DNA of 64,000 nucleotides from Conchocele bisecta (taxonomy: Eukaryota; Mollusca; Bivalvia; Lucinida; Thyasiridae). Below are positions 1-11,047 of the stretch, piece after piece (position 1 is the first letter of the stretch; each line of letters starts with the position of its first letter). The notes under the pieces are model-generated. The model was not told the DNA's origin, ran no database searches, and saw only the letters and a program-made list of their open reading frames with translations. The translations under genes and the position numbers were made by a program. The DNA is taken from the NCBI GenBank assembly GCA_029237695.1, contig CM055265.1:81400447-81464446 (forward strand), read 5' to 3'.

Positions 1-129
1 AAAAGGGCTAAGTCCCTAAGGATAATGTCTTCCATCCCCAAATGACCCATTTAATTCTGACCGCCGGTAAATATAATTTCCAATGGAGTGGGTTAAAATA
101 CATGTCTATTTTTATCTCCATGCATCATA

Positions 130-286
130 TTTTTGTCGCGCCCGCTTGCGGACAGCGCGATATAGATGGCACATTGGCGTACGCACATCCATGCGCGCGC
201 GCGGGTGAAGTTTTTGGTAAAGTTTTTAGGTATACTACCAAAGCCTCCGTGGGCGCGATATGCGGGCCACGGCCATCTAGTTCTTG
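130..286. repeat. Family K repeat (TGTCGCGCCCGCTTGCGG ... GGCCACGGCCATCTAG)
   Basis: Starts at TTTTTGTCGCGCCCGCTTGC and ends at CGGGCCACGGCCATCTAG, with a GTTTTTGGTAAAG core. Related copies lie at 42823, 46398 and 48754. It explains the two opposing small open frames here. Confidence 0.7.
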
Positions 287-706
287 TCTGACTTACTAGT
301 GGGTAATAAATGTCCCACCACCCACCCAAATCACAATGTTTTGCTTTAGGTAAGCATCATCAGGTTCGCCAGTGGGTGGGCATCCGTATTCCATGAACAT
401 GTCTTTGTTAACGTTTCATATTTAATATGTTGTTTGTTGATCTCGCAGTATAATTTATGTTCCCCGTTTTGCTATTATTCAACAATTACCAATTTCCGAC
501 TGCATTCTTGAATTTCAATGAAAAATGTGTCACCCGATCCTATAAACTATGCAGAATACGGTTTCTGATAAAAGGGGCTTGTTATGACCCACATCAGCTT
601 GTGAAACTGTGACTTCCATCTCTGATTGGGTTTACACTGTTCTATAAAAAAAAGTTCATACACCCAGCAAAACTTTTAAATTGTGTAATATCATGGTCAG
701 TTGCTA

Positions 707-897
707 TTAACCCTTAGACCGCTATCTTAATTGTTTTGTCGTCTGCTGTTTATTTTCTATTTTCCATTTTTATCATCAAAAACATCCAATGGAAATGATT
801 CTGAAGTGCTGTCAAAACATGTTTTTATTGAGAAATAAGGCAAGATACAAAATCAACAGCAGACGACAATTGTTGTGAGTAGCGGTCTAAGGGTTAA
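707..897. mobile_element. Family A palindromic MITE, TTAA-flanked
   Basis: Type copy of the commonest element. Left end TTAACCCTTAGACCGCTATC, then TGTCGTCTGCTGTT. Right end CAGCAGACGACAATTGTTG, then GCGGTCTAAGGGTTAA. TTAA at both ends with CCC/GGG termini is the hallmark of piggyBac-class insertions (established), but no transposase is present and the assignment is inferred. Confidence 0.85.
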
Positions 898-946
898 AAT
901 ATTTATTATTAATATAGATACTGGTACATGTATGTTTATAATTTAT

Positions 947-1130
947 TTGAGACAAGCCATCTGATTTTGTACCTAACAAGATGTGGGATATATCATAAAA
1001 ATTATTTACAAAATTTACCGTAAATGACATCGTAACATGACAAAATATTCAGAGCAATTACAAATTTGCTCTGAAAACAGTCAACTTTCGACGTCATTCA
1101 CAGAAATGATTTTTCATGAAACATCGCAAA
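947..1130. mobile_element. Decayed family M palindromic element
   Basis: Carries the GAGACAAGCCATCTGATTTTG end, a central hairpin CAGAGCAATTACAAATTTGCTCTG and TCAACTTTCGACGTCATT, as in clearer family M copies at 24439 and 38919. The right end is worn. Confidence 0.45.
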
Positions 1131-1444
1131 CTCAAGAAGCCCATTTTTGTCATGACATTAATACATACGGATCACTTGATTGTTACCTGTGGTCATAAAA
1201 TGGCTGGGTGGGTGTGTTTGCGGGCGGGTGTAAACATTTTGCACCTGCAAATGTAAAACTCTTGTCTCTGGATAATATTACTAATCACACCTGGGAATTT
1301 AGTTTCTGAATATTAGTAAAATTATAGGTAATAAAATGTTCTGGAAGTTAAAACAAATAATTAAAGTTGGCGAAAATTTCTGAGCAAATGCGAGCAATTT
1401 TTACAAACTTATACAATTATTTTCATGTGAAATAAAAATGTGCA

Positions 1445-1696
1445 TTAACCCTTAGACCGCTACTCACAACAATTGTCGTCTGCTTTTGTTTTTATATCTT
1501 GCCTTATTTCTCAATAAAAACATGGTTTGACAGCACTTCAGAATCATTTTCAATGGAAATGATTCTGAAGTGCTGTCAAAGCATGTTGTAAGTTATTCTA
1601 ATGTGCTGTCAAAGCATGTTTTTGATGAGAAAAATGGAAAATAGAAAATAAACAGCAGACGACAAAAAAAATAAGATAGCGGTCTATGAGGGTTAA
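1445..1696. mobile_element. Family A MITE, long variant
   Basis: TTAA ends and GTCGTCTGC arms. It has an additional half stem (GCATGTTGTAAGTTATTC then GTGCTGTCAAAGCATG), giving the longer subtype also seen at 9632 and 14642. It accounts for the minus-strand open frame at 1593-1790. Confidence 0.85.
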
Positions 1697-2480
1697 GATA
1701 TTTTATCCCCTGGGCGTGTTCAAATATGGCGGGTGTCACATGACTAGTGCGACTATTACAAGATGGGGACAGTGCTGACCAGAGAGACACTGATGATATA
1801 ATGATGATTCGGGATCATGTGACATTTGCACCATTTGTCTGTTGAGTTATCTATCAAGGGATAGATCACGTCGTCCCAGGCCATTCGAGTGCCAATCGAT
1901 AACCCGTTTGTGTATACGTCTAGGCCCATTTTCCTATCATTGATGTATTAATATTATTTATCATTCCAATCTTAATGAGCCGTGCGGGTTATTAAAACCA
2001 GGATATACCCATTAATATGGTCTGTTGAACAAGAATACATAAACGAAATGCGCAAATTATAAGTCTCCAAATTTGGATGAAAACACAATTTTTCTATGTC
2101 TATTACACGACTTAACGAGATTTCATTTCGCTTGTATTATCTTTGAGAAAATTGTTGCTACTTATTTCGGTTGTCACAAAAGGCCGCCTGTCACTTGTGT
2201 TAATTAAAATCAATAATAATTATAGAGCCAGTGTTTCTTTTGTTTACCAGGCTGAAAACCACTCGTTGAAGCCAGTAACGACCTATGTGACCCTCGAGTC
2301 ATGTCTCCAGATAAGCGTATTTGCTTAAATACCCAATTAAAATTACCAATAACCAAATTGAAATCAGAAGTAGCGAGTATCAAAAAGCAATAACAATTTT
2401 GTGGTACCTATCATGCTGCGGAAAGCAATAAACAGACCACAAATATAGCATATTTTTATTATTTTCCATGAAAACACATA
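1697..2480. other. Unique AT-rich intron stretch, no gene seen
   Basis: No splice-compatible coding frame seen. Scattered ATTA/TAAT homeodomain-type cores occur, including TTAATGAG and AGCCGTGCGGGTTATTA near 1975-2000. The region is not repetitive within the window, so it could hold regulatory DNA. That is only an inference. Confidence 0.3.
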
Positions 2481-2532
2481 TTGGTATTTCATTAGAATTG
2501 TCTCCAAGGAGACAATTCTAATGAAATGCCAA
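2481..2532. repeat. Palindrome with family F core
   Basis: Arms TATTTCATTAGAATTGTCTC and GAGACAATTCTAATGAAATG. The same stem is found in family F at 59538, so this is probably a decayed copy whose outer ends are lost. Confidence 0.65.
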
Positions 2533-3310
2533 GACATGTTTTCATTTCGAAGCTAACTATTCAATAATTGCTGTCTGTTGATGTGTAAACAGTAGTGTGA
2601 TTTTATTTTACCCGATTACAATTTTGAAATACCCAATTGCTTCAGAAATGATGGAGTGAAAATACTCAATTACTAATTCCTTATCTGGAGCCCTGCCTCA
2701 AGTCATTAAGTGTCTAGGGGAGAAGAATAGAAATTTGCATTCTCAACTGAACTGGGTCTGAATGGAGTCATCCATGCATTAATTGATACCTGGTATAAGT
2801 TTTTCATCCACAGATGAATGCCATGAATAAGTTAGTGAACACTTTCAAACAAGGTGGATGAAAGTGACTATAGTGTCAGGCCCAGATCTGACTGTGAACC
2901 GTACAGGACAATAACGGTGTTCACATTGGACTTTGTGTGAGACATTGTGTCAGGGGAGAGTTATCATGATTCCAAAAGAGGACTGTGGGCTTTTACGGAA
3001 AAGGAAATCGGGAGGAAAGGGTTACGGTGTTGATGGGTCAGTGAAACGTAAGGTTACCATGGTGAGGCTTTTGCCAAACTTGAAGACATCGATAGCAGAG
3101 TGGTACCAACTGGCTCTTATAGATGCTGTGTCTAAAACACGGAAAGGTATTCTTTGATACTTATTTTGTGACCATTTAGTTACAATTAGCTTAGCCTGTT
3201 CACCCTTTGAAGTAACTGAAATAGACTATTCTAAGTTAATTTTCAGACCATTCCATTAATGGTAAAGGGGTAATTTTGCTTGAAGTAAGAGAATATCCAC
3301 AAACAGTGTA

Positions 3311-3353
3311 GATCCTGATGAGACGGCTTGTTACAAGCCGTCTCATCAGGATC
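3311..3353. repeat. 43-bp perfect hairpin
   Basis: GATCCTGATGAGACGGCTTG, then a one-base loop region, then its exact complement. Flanked by AAACAGTGTA and TGCTGTTTG, as in family H elements at 14925 and 18293, so likely a family H core. Confidence 0.75.
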
Positions 3354-3388
3354 TGCTGTTTGTAGATAATGGAAACATTGTTTAAATG

Positions 3389-3596
3389 TTAGCCCTTAGA
3401 AGGCAGGAAACGTAAATTATTGCCTGCTGTTTTTTTCTATTTTGTCATCTTTCTCAATAAAAACATGATTTGACAGCACTTTAGAATCATTTCCAATGGA
3501 AATGATTCTAAAGTGCTGTTAAACCATGTCTTTTAATGCGGAAAATGGTAAAACAACAGCAGACGACAAATTTAATTCAGCAGTGGAAGAGTTTAA
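3389..3596. mobile_element. Family A MITE
   Basis: Stem ACTTTAGAATCATTTCC paired with GGAAATGATTCTAAAGT. Left end TTAGCCCTTAGAAGGCAGG, right end AGCAGTGGAAGAGTTTAA. It generates the opposed 67- and 71-residue open frames here, which are palindrome artefacts. Confidence 0.8.
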
Positions 3597-4008
3597 CAAT
3601 AATCTTACAAAGTTGTCGTACAGAAAAAAAGAACATTTTGTTTTAATTCTCAGATTGGTGAAAAGGGAAAAAGTCAATAGGTGTTGTCTTCCTATCAATT
3701 TTATTTTTTTACCACGTATCAGTATGTGAAACATTTATATGACTAATATAAGGCTGTATTGGCATTTCAGTGGGCTGTCAGTTTTATGGATCAAGGGAAG
3801 CAATTCAAATATCAATACCTCTGTCTGCTGCAAACTGCACTAGTGGTGTCGGTTGTATCTGTTTGAGCCTTTTCAATAGGGTTTAATTATTTTGTTTTAT
3901 TTTCATTTTGTCCTGTTATTGCAGTGTTATTGTGTTGTAGATGAGTAGAATTAAAGGAATTATGCGGAACAAACATGGAGTCGACACATTCTGTTGCCCT
4001 GACATTGT

Positions 4009-4211
4009 TAAACCCTTACACTGCTGAATTAAATTTTGTCGTCTGCTGTTTATTTTTTATTTTCCATTTTTCTTATCAGAAACATGGTTTGACAACACTT
4101 TAGAATCATTCCATTGGAAATGATTCCAAAGTGTTGTAAAACCATGCATTTAAGACAAAATATGAATTAACAGCAACCAACAATTAACATTTCCTGCATT
4201 CTAAGGGTTAA
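4009..4211. mobile_element. Family A MITE
   Basis: TTAAACCCTTACACTGCTG left, CTAAGGGTTAA right. Stem TTTAGAATCATTCCATTGG paired with its complement carrying two mismatches. Confidence 0.82.
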
Positions 4212-4520
4212 TAGGAATAATTTGCTATCAACTACTGCGTTGGGTAAACTATGGTTAAAGAAGCAACAGTGTTCACAGTTGTGGCATATCATCGTCGGTT
4301 CTGACAAATCTATGGTATCCTTAGCAGGTTTTTGTAATCTGGGTAGGTAGGTTGATGTGGCTATACATAACGCACATTGAATCAGCAGCAGACCAACTTG
4401 CATGTATGTGATTGCCGTCGCAAAACAGAGCTTATGAATGACCAGTGTAGCATTTGCTTAGCAGGCTTGAAATTGAATAAGATGGGAATTTTGTGAGGCG
4501 AACTTGTTTAGAACATTTAT

Positions 4521-4743
4521 TTAACCAATTTCATGCTGATGATATGCCATTTTGATTGTGGAAAATCTTAAATATTTTCTTTAAATGTGCTTTGATGTAT
4601 ATGTCACGACCACCATTTGAACTGTCTCGATGAGACGGTTCAAATGAGTGGTCGCAACATATACTTTCATTGAGAAATAATAAAAATAAAATATTTAAAA
4701 AAATTAATGCCTGTAAAGGTGTATTCCGCATGTACTGAGTTAA
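4521..4743. mobile_element. Family E palindromic element, TTAA-flanked
   Basis: Core CATTTGAACTGTCTCGATGA followed by GACGGTTCAAATGAGTGGTC. Right end GTATTCCGCATGTACTGAGTTAA. Related copies at 6318, 11048, 14430, 24788, 45317 and 57960. Confidence 0.75.
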
Positions 4744-5147
4744 TGCTGAATGTTTAATACATACTTATTTAGTTGCAAATGTGTGCTAGCTAGTCAATCA
4801 GTAGCTAGTCTTGCCATAGTTTCAGTACTAGTATTACTCCTGAAGTTGTCGACTGATGGACCGCATACAGAGAGCTTGTACGTTTTGTTGTGTGAGTGAC
4901 TGGCGGAAAACACTTGCTGTTATCGTGAATTATCTCTGGTGAAAACATTAGTGGCCTTATCTGCCCTTATCTCCACAACTGTTTCCAAAGTTGCCTCTGT
5001 TCCACAGGGAGGTATAATTACACTGATGAACCATCCACAGTTATGCCCCTTTTCCACTCGGAAATTCTCAGTTTTCGCTTGTCCGGCAAATTACATCGAA
5101 CAAAGTTTTTCGGCTGATCTTCATCATGTGATTTTCATCATGTTCGG

Positions 5148-5192
5148 TATATGTAGCTGTGACTTGAGAAATGGGGCCTATGGGTTTTGCGG
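5148..5192. mobile_element. Solo end of family G element
   Basis: GTAGCTGTGACTTGAGAAAT followed by GGGGCCTATGGG matches the terminal inverted repeat of the complete copy at 34124-34362. The rest of the element is absent. Confidence 0.5.
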
Positions 5193-6317
5193 TGTATATC
5201 CAGATGAAAACCAGATGTTTTAAATCTTAGTTGCTTCTATCTAAATCACATAAAAAGACCACTCCTATGAATATTTAAACTGCATGTGCAAAGTGAAATA
5301 AGAACCTTTGAAATAGCTAAGTGCCTTGATTACTGAAAATAAGAATGGCGACCTATTTTACTTTATCAGATCTGCATTGGTATTTACTAGTCAATAATTC
5401 TTCATATCATGCATATTGGGACATTCATAAATACTGAGGCAACATGTGGAAAACAAAACCCCATTCCACCCAGCTTCAGTTCAGTTTGTGTAATTAATTA
5501 CATCAGTAATTTTCTCTGACACCCATTAACATACTTCTGTAGTCAGAATTCCCAATTAGCCTTGTGTAATTGAGATAAACCCGTGGAACATGCACCTTTT
5601 AAACTTGTCCAACCAGTATAGTCGATGCCATAATGAGGCTCTGGCAGTTAATTTGAATTTGAAAATTAATCATACCATGATGTGCTTTGTTTTACTCGCA
5701 CTACTTGCAGTCAATGTATACCCAAGATCAGACTGCACAGGTGTGCAGTCCAATTTGGGTATACACTGATTGCAATCAGTATGATGTTCATTTCCTCGCA
5801 AAGTGGCATAAATTAATGTTTGTTCAGTGGTACTGTTTGATTGTTTACCCTCGGTAATTAGTGAGTTATTTTCAGCCAAGTGTCACTGCCTGGCTGCTTG
5901 TAGTCAGCCTGAATAGGGGTTTTGGTGGGAAAATTTGCACAGTTCGGAGTGGCCTAATTACGCTTGTTTTTTTTTGTGTGGTGGGTTAGTGAGCGGTGTC
6001 GGTGATTAAGCGTGATTGACAACGCTGGCAGGGAATTCATCTCATACCCAGCCACTGTATATACCTCGTTATTAAGAGGATAAAATCATTGAGAGGCATA
6101 TGTGTTTTCCGTAATTGCATTCTCAGAGGAAGCGGAGCTTACTGGATTTTAACGAAGAATATTATTGTGTGGTATTTGTTCGGCAACATTAGGTAATGGT
6201 CGAGGCATTTTGTAATAGTTTATAAATGGTATTCATTGTTCATTACACGAAGGAACTTTTCATGTTGAATGTGTTCATTGCAGATTAGGTATTAGTCATT
6301 AATTGTTCTCATGCTGA
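5193..6317. other. Unique intron stretch with many TAATTA-type sites; one hairpin at 5709-5775
   Basis: No gene seen. Low repeat content compared with its surroundings. ATTAATTACATCAGTAATTT (near 5493), AATTAGCCTTGTGTAATTGA and CCTAATTACGC are homeodomain-type cores. The hairpin arms TGTATACCCAAGATCAGACT / AGTCCAATTTGGGTATACA look like a mobile-element core. It could be a candidate intronic enhancer (inference). Confidence 0.3.
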
Positions 6318-6506
6318 AGTTAAAACACATTTTTCAGACTGAAATTTTCTCTTTTTTTATGCACAGAAGTATACATTCTCACCACTCATTTGAACCGTCT
6401 TGCTTAGACGGTTCAAATGATTGGTAACAACATATACTTTCATTGAGAATTGAAGAAAATATACAAAAAAAATTAGATAATGGATATCCCGCATGAAATG
6501 GGTTTA
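6318..6506. mobile_element. Family E element
   Basis: Core CATTTGAACCGTCTTGCTTA then GACGGTTCAAATGATTGG. Right end ATATCCCGCATGAAATGGGTT; the left end is worn. Confidence 0.6.
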
Positions 6507-6550
6507 GCTAATTGATTCATAGTGCCGTATACTATATGCAACAATTACAA

Positions 6551-6774
6551 TACAGTGGAACCTCATTAAACCGGACACCACAATTGACAATATATGTGAT
6601 CTCATTGTGATAGGTTTCTTGGTAACGCATCTCAGATAATAATGCATCTTCAAGACTGCAAAAGACATAAGCATGTCTCAGAATTTTCATATACCTGGTT
6701 TACAGTGGAACATCTCTAAACCGGACACCCTGGGGACCTCCCAGGGTGTCCGGTTTGGAGAGGTTTCACTGTAT
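6551..6774. mobile_element. Family J element (TACAGTGGAACCTC ... GAGGTTTCACTGTA)
   Basis: Ends TACAGTGGAACCTCATTAAA and GGTTTGGAGAGGTTTCACTG. A complete 75-bp palindromic subunit occupies 6700-6774. TA-flanked CAGTGGAACCTC ends resemble Tc1/mariner-pogo-type MITEs (inference). Copies at 18120, 26151, 33579, 39636 and 44391. Confidence 0.75.
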
Positions 6775-7042
6775 AAGCCATTTGTGCTAAGTTATTGCTT
6801 CATGACAAGTTTGTCAAATTACTGTAAAGGTGATAATGTATGTGTCTGAGAAATAATTTGTGACTTTCCTCGAATGTTAATACTAGTAACTGAATTGTTA
6901 TTGGTTTATTTATGCCCTGCCAAGAGTTGTAATGGGTAAGTCCTTTCAAAGACACAGTCACAAATAAGTTGTATGTTTCTGCACCCCAATCTGCATCTTA
7001 GCTGTTCTTTGTTCAATTAGTTGATCAATCAATCGATCGAAT

Positions 7043-7150
7043 CAACCAATGGATCAATCCATAAACCAACAAACCAACCACCCACCCAACCATCAATCCA
7101 TCCAACCAACCAACCAACCAACCAACCAATCAACCTATCAAACAACCAAT
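7043..7150. repeat. (CCAA)n microsatellite
   Basis: Runs of CCAACCAACCAA with CAAT interruptions end about 45 nt before the tentative exon acceptor at 7192. Its translation forms an artefactual TNQP repeat at the start of the long open frame. Confidence 0.9.
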
Positions 7151-7192
7151 TATTCCATGTTATTTCACGTTCACAATTATGTATTGCTTCAG

Positions 7193-7339
7193 ATGGGGAG
7201 ACAGATGAGGCCCCTGCGTTTGTGACCCAAGATGACGTAGATGACAAAGATCTATCGGCAAGCTTACTGGCACACAACAACAACAACAACAACACGATTA
7301 AAGACAGTGGCAGTACCAGCAAACTTCCAACCCATAAAG
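7193..7339 (+). CDS. ZFHX3/4: Tentative coding exon (49 codons), acidic/Asn-rich linker of the ZFHX-like gene
   Basis: The acceptor is TTGCTTCAG ending at 7192 and the donor is AAAG|GTAGGT at 7340. The exon is 147 nt with phase 1 on both sides, exactly matching the phase of every downstream exon of the gene. The translation is acidic (DGETDEAPAF, then QDDVDDKD), followed by a run of six Asn coded by AAC repeats, then a Ser/Thr-rich end. It has no zinc finger or recognisable domain, so support rests on splice sites, phase, an open frame and position. It could be a linker between an N-terminal zinc-finger exon lying upstream of the window and the exon at 15339. A (CCAA)n tract lies upstream and a GATATC-rich tandem array begins about 24 nt downstream. 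A chance open frame cannot be excluded. Confidence 0.5.
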
Positions 7340-7362
7340 GTAGGTCGATAGTGATTTGATCT

Positions 7363-7612
7363 TCTGATTCAAATGAATGATATCACCTATTTGAATGGGT
7401 GATATCACCCTTTCTAATTGATGTCATTGATTGTTAATACAAAATGGTGATATCACCCATTCAAATGAGTTACGGATATCACCTATTCACATGTGTGATA
7501 TCACACAAACGAATAGGTGATATCATCTATTCAGATTTTAATAGCAGATATCACCTATTCGAAAGGATGATACCACTTATTCAAACATCACCCTTTTGTG
7601 ACGGATTCAAAC
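7363..7612. repeat. Tandem palindromic GATATCACC array
   Basis: At least eight GATATC boxes in GGTGATATCACC contexts, spaced by AT-rich TATTCGAATG-type linkers, alternate orientation across 230 bp. A 25-bp duplication (CAAACATCACCCTTTTGTGA) closes it. It begins 23 nt after the tentative donor at 7340. Confidence 0.85.
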
Positions 7613-7627
7613 ATCACCCTTTTGTGA

Positions 7628-7860
7628 CGGATTGTAACCAAATTTGGTATACATGTTTATCACGGCAAACCAAAGAAGCCTATTGACTTTCCGATGGCTT
7701 ATCTCCCCTTGGCGGCCATTTTTATTTTTTGCACTCTGTATCCTTGTCCACGCAATAACTCAAGTTCTACTTGACCGATCGTAACCAAATTTGGTTTACA
7801 TGTTTATCACGTCAATATGAGTTATCTCCCCTTGTTGACTGGCCTTGCCTCAAAAAATAA
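7628..7860. repeat. Family S mollusc-type repeat
   Basis: Contains two copies of CGTAACCAAATTTGGTATACATG and TTATCTCCCCTTG, plus GCACTCTGTATCCTTGTCCA. Matching fragments occur at 48690-48753 and 48957-49003. Confidence 0.65.
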
Positions 7861-8204
7861 AAAGCACACGCCGCCCATTTAATTCAGCAGTGTAACTTTT
7901 AATTGTGACAATTAGTACCTCTCAGAATGTGCTAGCTTTACTAATATCATCACTACCTGTGACGCCTGTTATTCAGTTTACCTAAAGTGTTAATTAGGTG
8001 ATAATTTACTGTCCATATATGCACCTACCTTGATGATGTTGTCACGTCATGCCGATTGTTTTCAATCTATTGTCTGTGATTGATTGACAACACCAGTTAC
8101 TGTTCTCGTTGGTTGTCCATTTCGGTACGTTGTGTTTCGATCTTCGTGGAGACTAGCTGTAGTGTTTCTAATGACGATGATGTTTAGAACTAGTAAGTGT
8201 CATA
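7861..8204. promoter_or_regulatory. Candidate cis-regulatory stretch (TALE/homeodomain-type sites)
   Basis: Non-repetitive 340 bp with TTTTAATTGTGACAATTAG, AGTGTTAATTAGGTGATAAT, TTGTCACGTCATG and GTGATTGATTGACAAC. TGATTGAT and TGACA/TGTCA are Pbx- and Meis-type words (established). Regulatory function is inferred from clustering only. Confidence 0.25.
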
Positions 8205-8594
8205 TGGAATGAGGGATCGTAGTTAGTTATTTCCCTTTGCAAATCTATTTATAGAAATACAGTCCTACGGTTTATTTTAGAGTTTTATTCTTACTGAATA
8301 GTGCAAAAAATAAGACTGAACAGGGTAGATGTGCAGTCTGATCTGGGTCTACACTCATTGAAATACAATTAATAAATGTGAAAATATGAATCTGGCAAAT
8401 AATGCAGTTCCGTATCAGATGTGTAGTATAACCGGGATCAACACCTGTCGAAAATACTATAATGGCTCCTTTACACATCAAATTGTGCGACAGTCGCCTC
8501 TTTTACAAGCAATAAGACCATAAAATGTACAATTTGGTCCGGATTTCTATAAATATATTCACAAGGAAATAAGTAGCTACGATCCCTCATTCCA
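8205..8594. mobile_element. 390-bp element with about 60-bp terminal inverted repeats
   Basis: Left end TGGAATGAGGGATCGTAGTT and right end TAGCTACGATCCCTCATTCC are inverted copies. The similarity continues inward through TCTATTTATAGAAAT. No transposase. A single copy in this window. Confidence 0.75.
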
Positions 8595-9129
8595 AACCTG
8601 CCGTGCATCCTCTATAACCCTGAATTAAAAACAACAATCGTCTCCCTGAATGGAGATGAAAATTGTTTTCCTGTATCCATGGTTATATTGTTGCCAACTG
8701 TTTGAGCAGATGAGAATCATTTCCATGGATTTACACAATTCTCATGTGGTCAAAAAATGATAAAACAGCCAGCAACAGTGTTCAACCACATTCATTTACA
8801 TTTTTGTGCGTAATAAGAGTTTTTGTCCGAGAATTTCCTACTTCCAACATGTATGTACAATCTGCAAAATATTTCTAAACACCATACATTTACTCTAAAT
8901 TATCCAGACTACTCCTCTACCAAATATATGCAGACTATATTTTTATCCCAAGTTTGCAGGTTTTAGTTAATTATCATTCCACTGATTCTGGTCGCTTATC
9001 AAAACATCTTGGCCAATATTTATGAAATGAAATGTCGGATTATCTCGCTTAATCTCGCAAAATTCCATGGTTTGGTGAAAAAACACTTGGTTGCTTATCA
9101 GCAAAAGCAGCTTGGTTTCCTAATTCTAA

Positions 9130-9346
9130 TTAAGTACCTCGAGAAGGCAGGGAACCAAAATTGTTGTCTGCTGCTGTTTTATATCTTGTCTTATTTCTCA
9201 ATAAAAACATGGTTTGATAGCATTTTAGAATCATTTCCATTGAAAATGATTCTAAAATGTTATCAAACCATGTTTTTAAAGAGTAAAATGGCAAATAAAA
9301 CATAAACAGCAGACGACAACATTTAATTCATCATTGTAAGGGTTAA
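9130..9346. mobile_element. Family A MITE
   Basis: Stem ATTTTAGAATCATTTCC paired with its complement. The right end is AAGGGTTAA but the left end reads TTAAGTACCTCGAGAAGGC, not TTAACCC. TTAAGTACCT occurs on both sides, so the left terminus has been altered or replaced. Confidence 0.8.
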
Positions 9347-9631
9347 GTACCTGGTGAGGGTTGATGTTAGCATTTCTGGGTTCTGAATCATTGGAAGATT
9401 GGATTGATACAGGGGCAACAACTCATTCTCATCTACAATTGGTATATTGACCCAAGATAAAGGGGAAATAACCGTAAACTCTCAAGGCATATGAATTTTC
9501 AACCATCATTTTTGTCATGATACTAACAAAATAGAAATATATGATCAGTGTTATTATCAGATCTAGAATAAGTATATTTACCAGAGATAAAAGGAAATAA
9601 GTTGGGTACAAACTTTCAAAGTGTGTGAATT

Positions 9632-9874
9632 TTAACCCTTAGACCGCTACACACAACAGTTGTCGTCTGCTGTTGCTTTTATATCTTGTCTTATTTCTCA
9701 ATAAAAACATGGTTTGACCACACTTCAGAATCATTTCCAATGTAAATAATGCTGAAGTGCTGTCAAAGCATGTTGTAAATTATTCTAAAGTGATGTCAAA
9801 GCATGTTTTTGATGATAAAAACTAAAACTAAACAGCAGACGACCAAAAAAATAAGATAGCGGTGTAAGGGTTAA
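9632..9874. mobile_element. Family A MITE, long variant
   Basis: TTAACCCTTAGACCGCTAC left, GCGGTGTAAGGGTTAA right. Has the additional half stem of the long subtype. Inserted in AT-rich intron DNA that resumes unchanged on both sides. Confidence 0.85.
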
Positions 9875-10638
9875 TTAATGGAAATAACTATCAGGGCAGG
9901 TTATATGAAACTTTATACTTTTATTATTAATGCGTAAGAAAGTGTAATATTTTATTCATAAGTTGAAGGGATCAGTGGACGAAGGGGGCTGACTCCCTCA
10001 TGGAGTTAGCTCCCCTTCTCCCACTGAACCCTTCAATGTATGGGCTTGGTCCATTTTAAAGTGAGCAAGCTTGTGTTACATCTGCATGATAATTAAGTAA
10101 ACAGTTGGCCAGTAAAATATTATAAAGATGTTTCCTTGTAACAATGCCAGATAATTATTCTTCTCCTTCATTAATTGATTTTTCTAGAGTTGAGATAATT
10201 ATTTCTTGGCCTGTAGCCATGTATACAAAAGGTCTATAACACAGAAATATCTGGCGCATCGGCAAGTTGTTTATGTTTCGAGAGTTAATGAATTCTGATA
10301 CAGGAAGTGGGAGCTATTTCATCTTTACAACATGGCTTGCATGGTCCATCTTTTAATGGCCGCCAGATACGGGATGTAAGTAAGGATGAGAATTAATTCT
10401 AAACCGATTACCCTGCCGCTAATTAGCATTGTTTTCAAAGTATTCAGGGTTTTACTGGTGGCAGTCTGGTTCTCAGTTCTTGTGTTTGATGTGTCTGAAT
10501 GGTTCTGTGTTTAGTTTCTAATTAGTGTCGGTCGATGCAATTAAAGGCATATTTAGTTTCTAATTAGTGTCGGTCGATGCAATTAAAGGCATATTTGGTC
10601 ACCTGTGATTGGTTGCATGGTTTCTGTTGCATATGGTT
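9875..10638. other. Mostly unique intron stretch; hairpin 9963-10036 and exact 42-bp duplication 10511-10594
   Basis: No gene seen. The hairpin arms (TTGAAGGGATCAGTGGACGA and its near complement) are imperfect. The 42-bp unit TTAGTTTCTAATTAGTGTCG... is present twice in tandem without a mismatch and each copy holds a TAATTAG homeodomain core. GCCGCTAATTAGCATTG lies at 10420-10436. Confidence 0.5.
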
Positions 10639-10848
10639 TTAACCCCTATCCTGCTGAATTAAATTTTGTCGTCTGCTGTTTATTTTTAATTTCATTTTTC
10701 TCATCCAAAACGTGTTGACAACACTTGAGAATCATTTCCAGTGGAAATGATTCTAAAGTGTTATCAAATCATGTTTTATAGAGGAGGAAGACTAAATATG
10801 AAATAACAGCAGACGACAATTTTTGTTTCCCTGCATTCTAAGAGTTGA
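10639..10848. mobile_element. Family A MITE
   Basis: TTAACCCCTATCCTGCTGAA left. The right end TTCTAAGAGTTGA has lost the TTAA. Stem TTGAGAATCATTTCCAGTGG with one arm mismatch. Confidence 0.8.
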
Positions 10849-11047
10849 TTACAATCCTACTCCTGTAAAAAGTACTCTACATGTTTTGTCAATACATTGT
10901 AATGCTCACCATTAAAGACGATTCCATGTGCTGTTTTATCAAAGACACTTACTCTAAAGATATGCTACTAAATAAAGATACTCTTTCTGTATGTATTTGT
11001 TTCATTAAGGTAGGTAGGAAAAATCAAAATATATTTTATTTCTACAT

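Noticed and set aside
2933..3146. Open frame of about 70 codons ending at a phase-1 GT donor (AAAG|GTATTC)
   Set aside because: Phase fits the ZFHX-like chain, but there is no good acceptor or start, no domain, and the peptide does not resemble ZFHX proteins. Kept only as a weak lead.
7363..7612. CRISPR-like regular repeats
   Set aside because: Eukaryotic context, palindromic boxes with no unique equal-length spacers.
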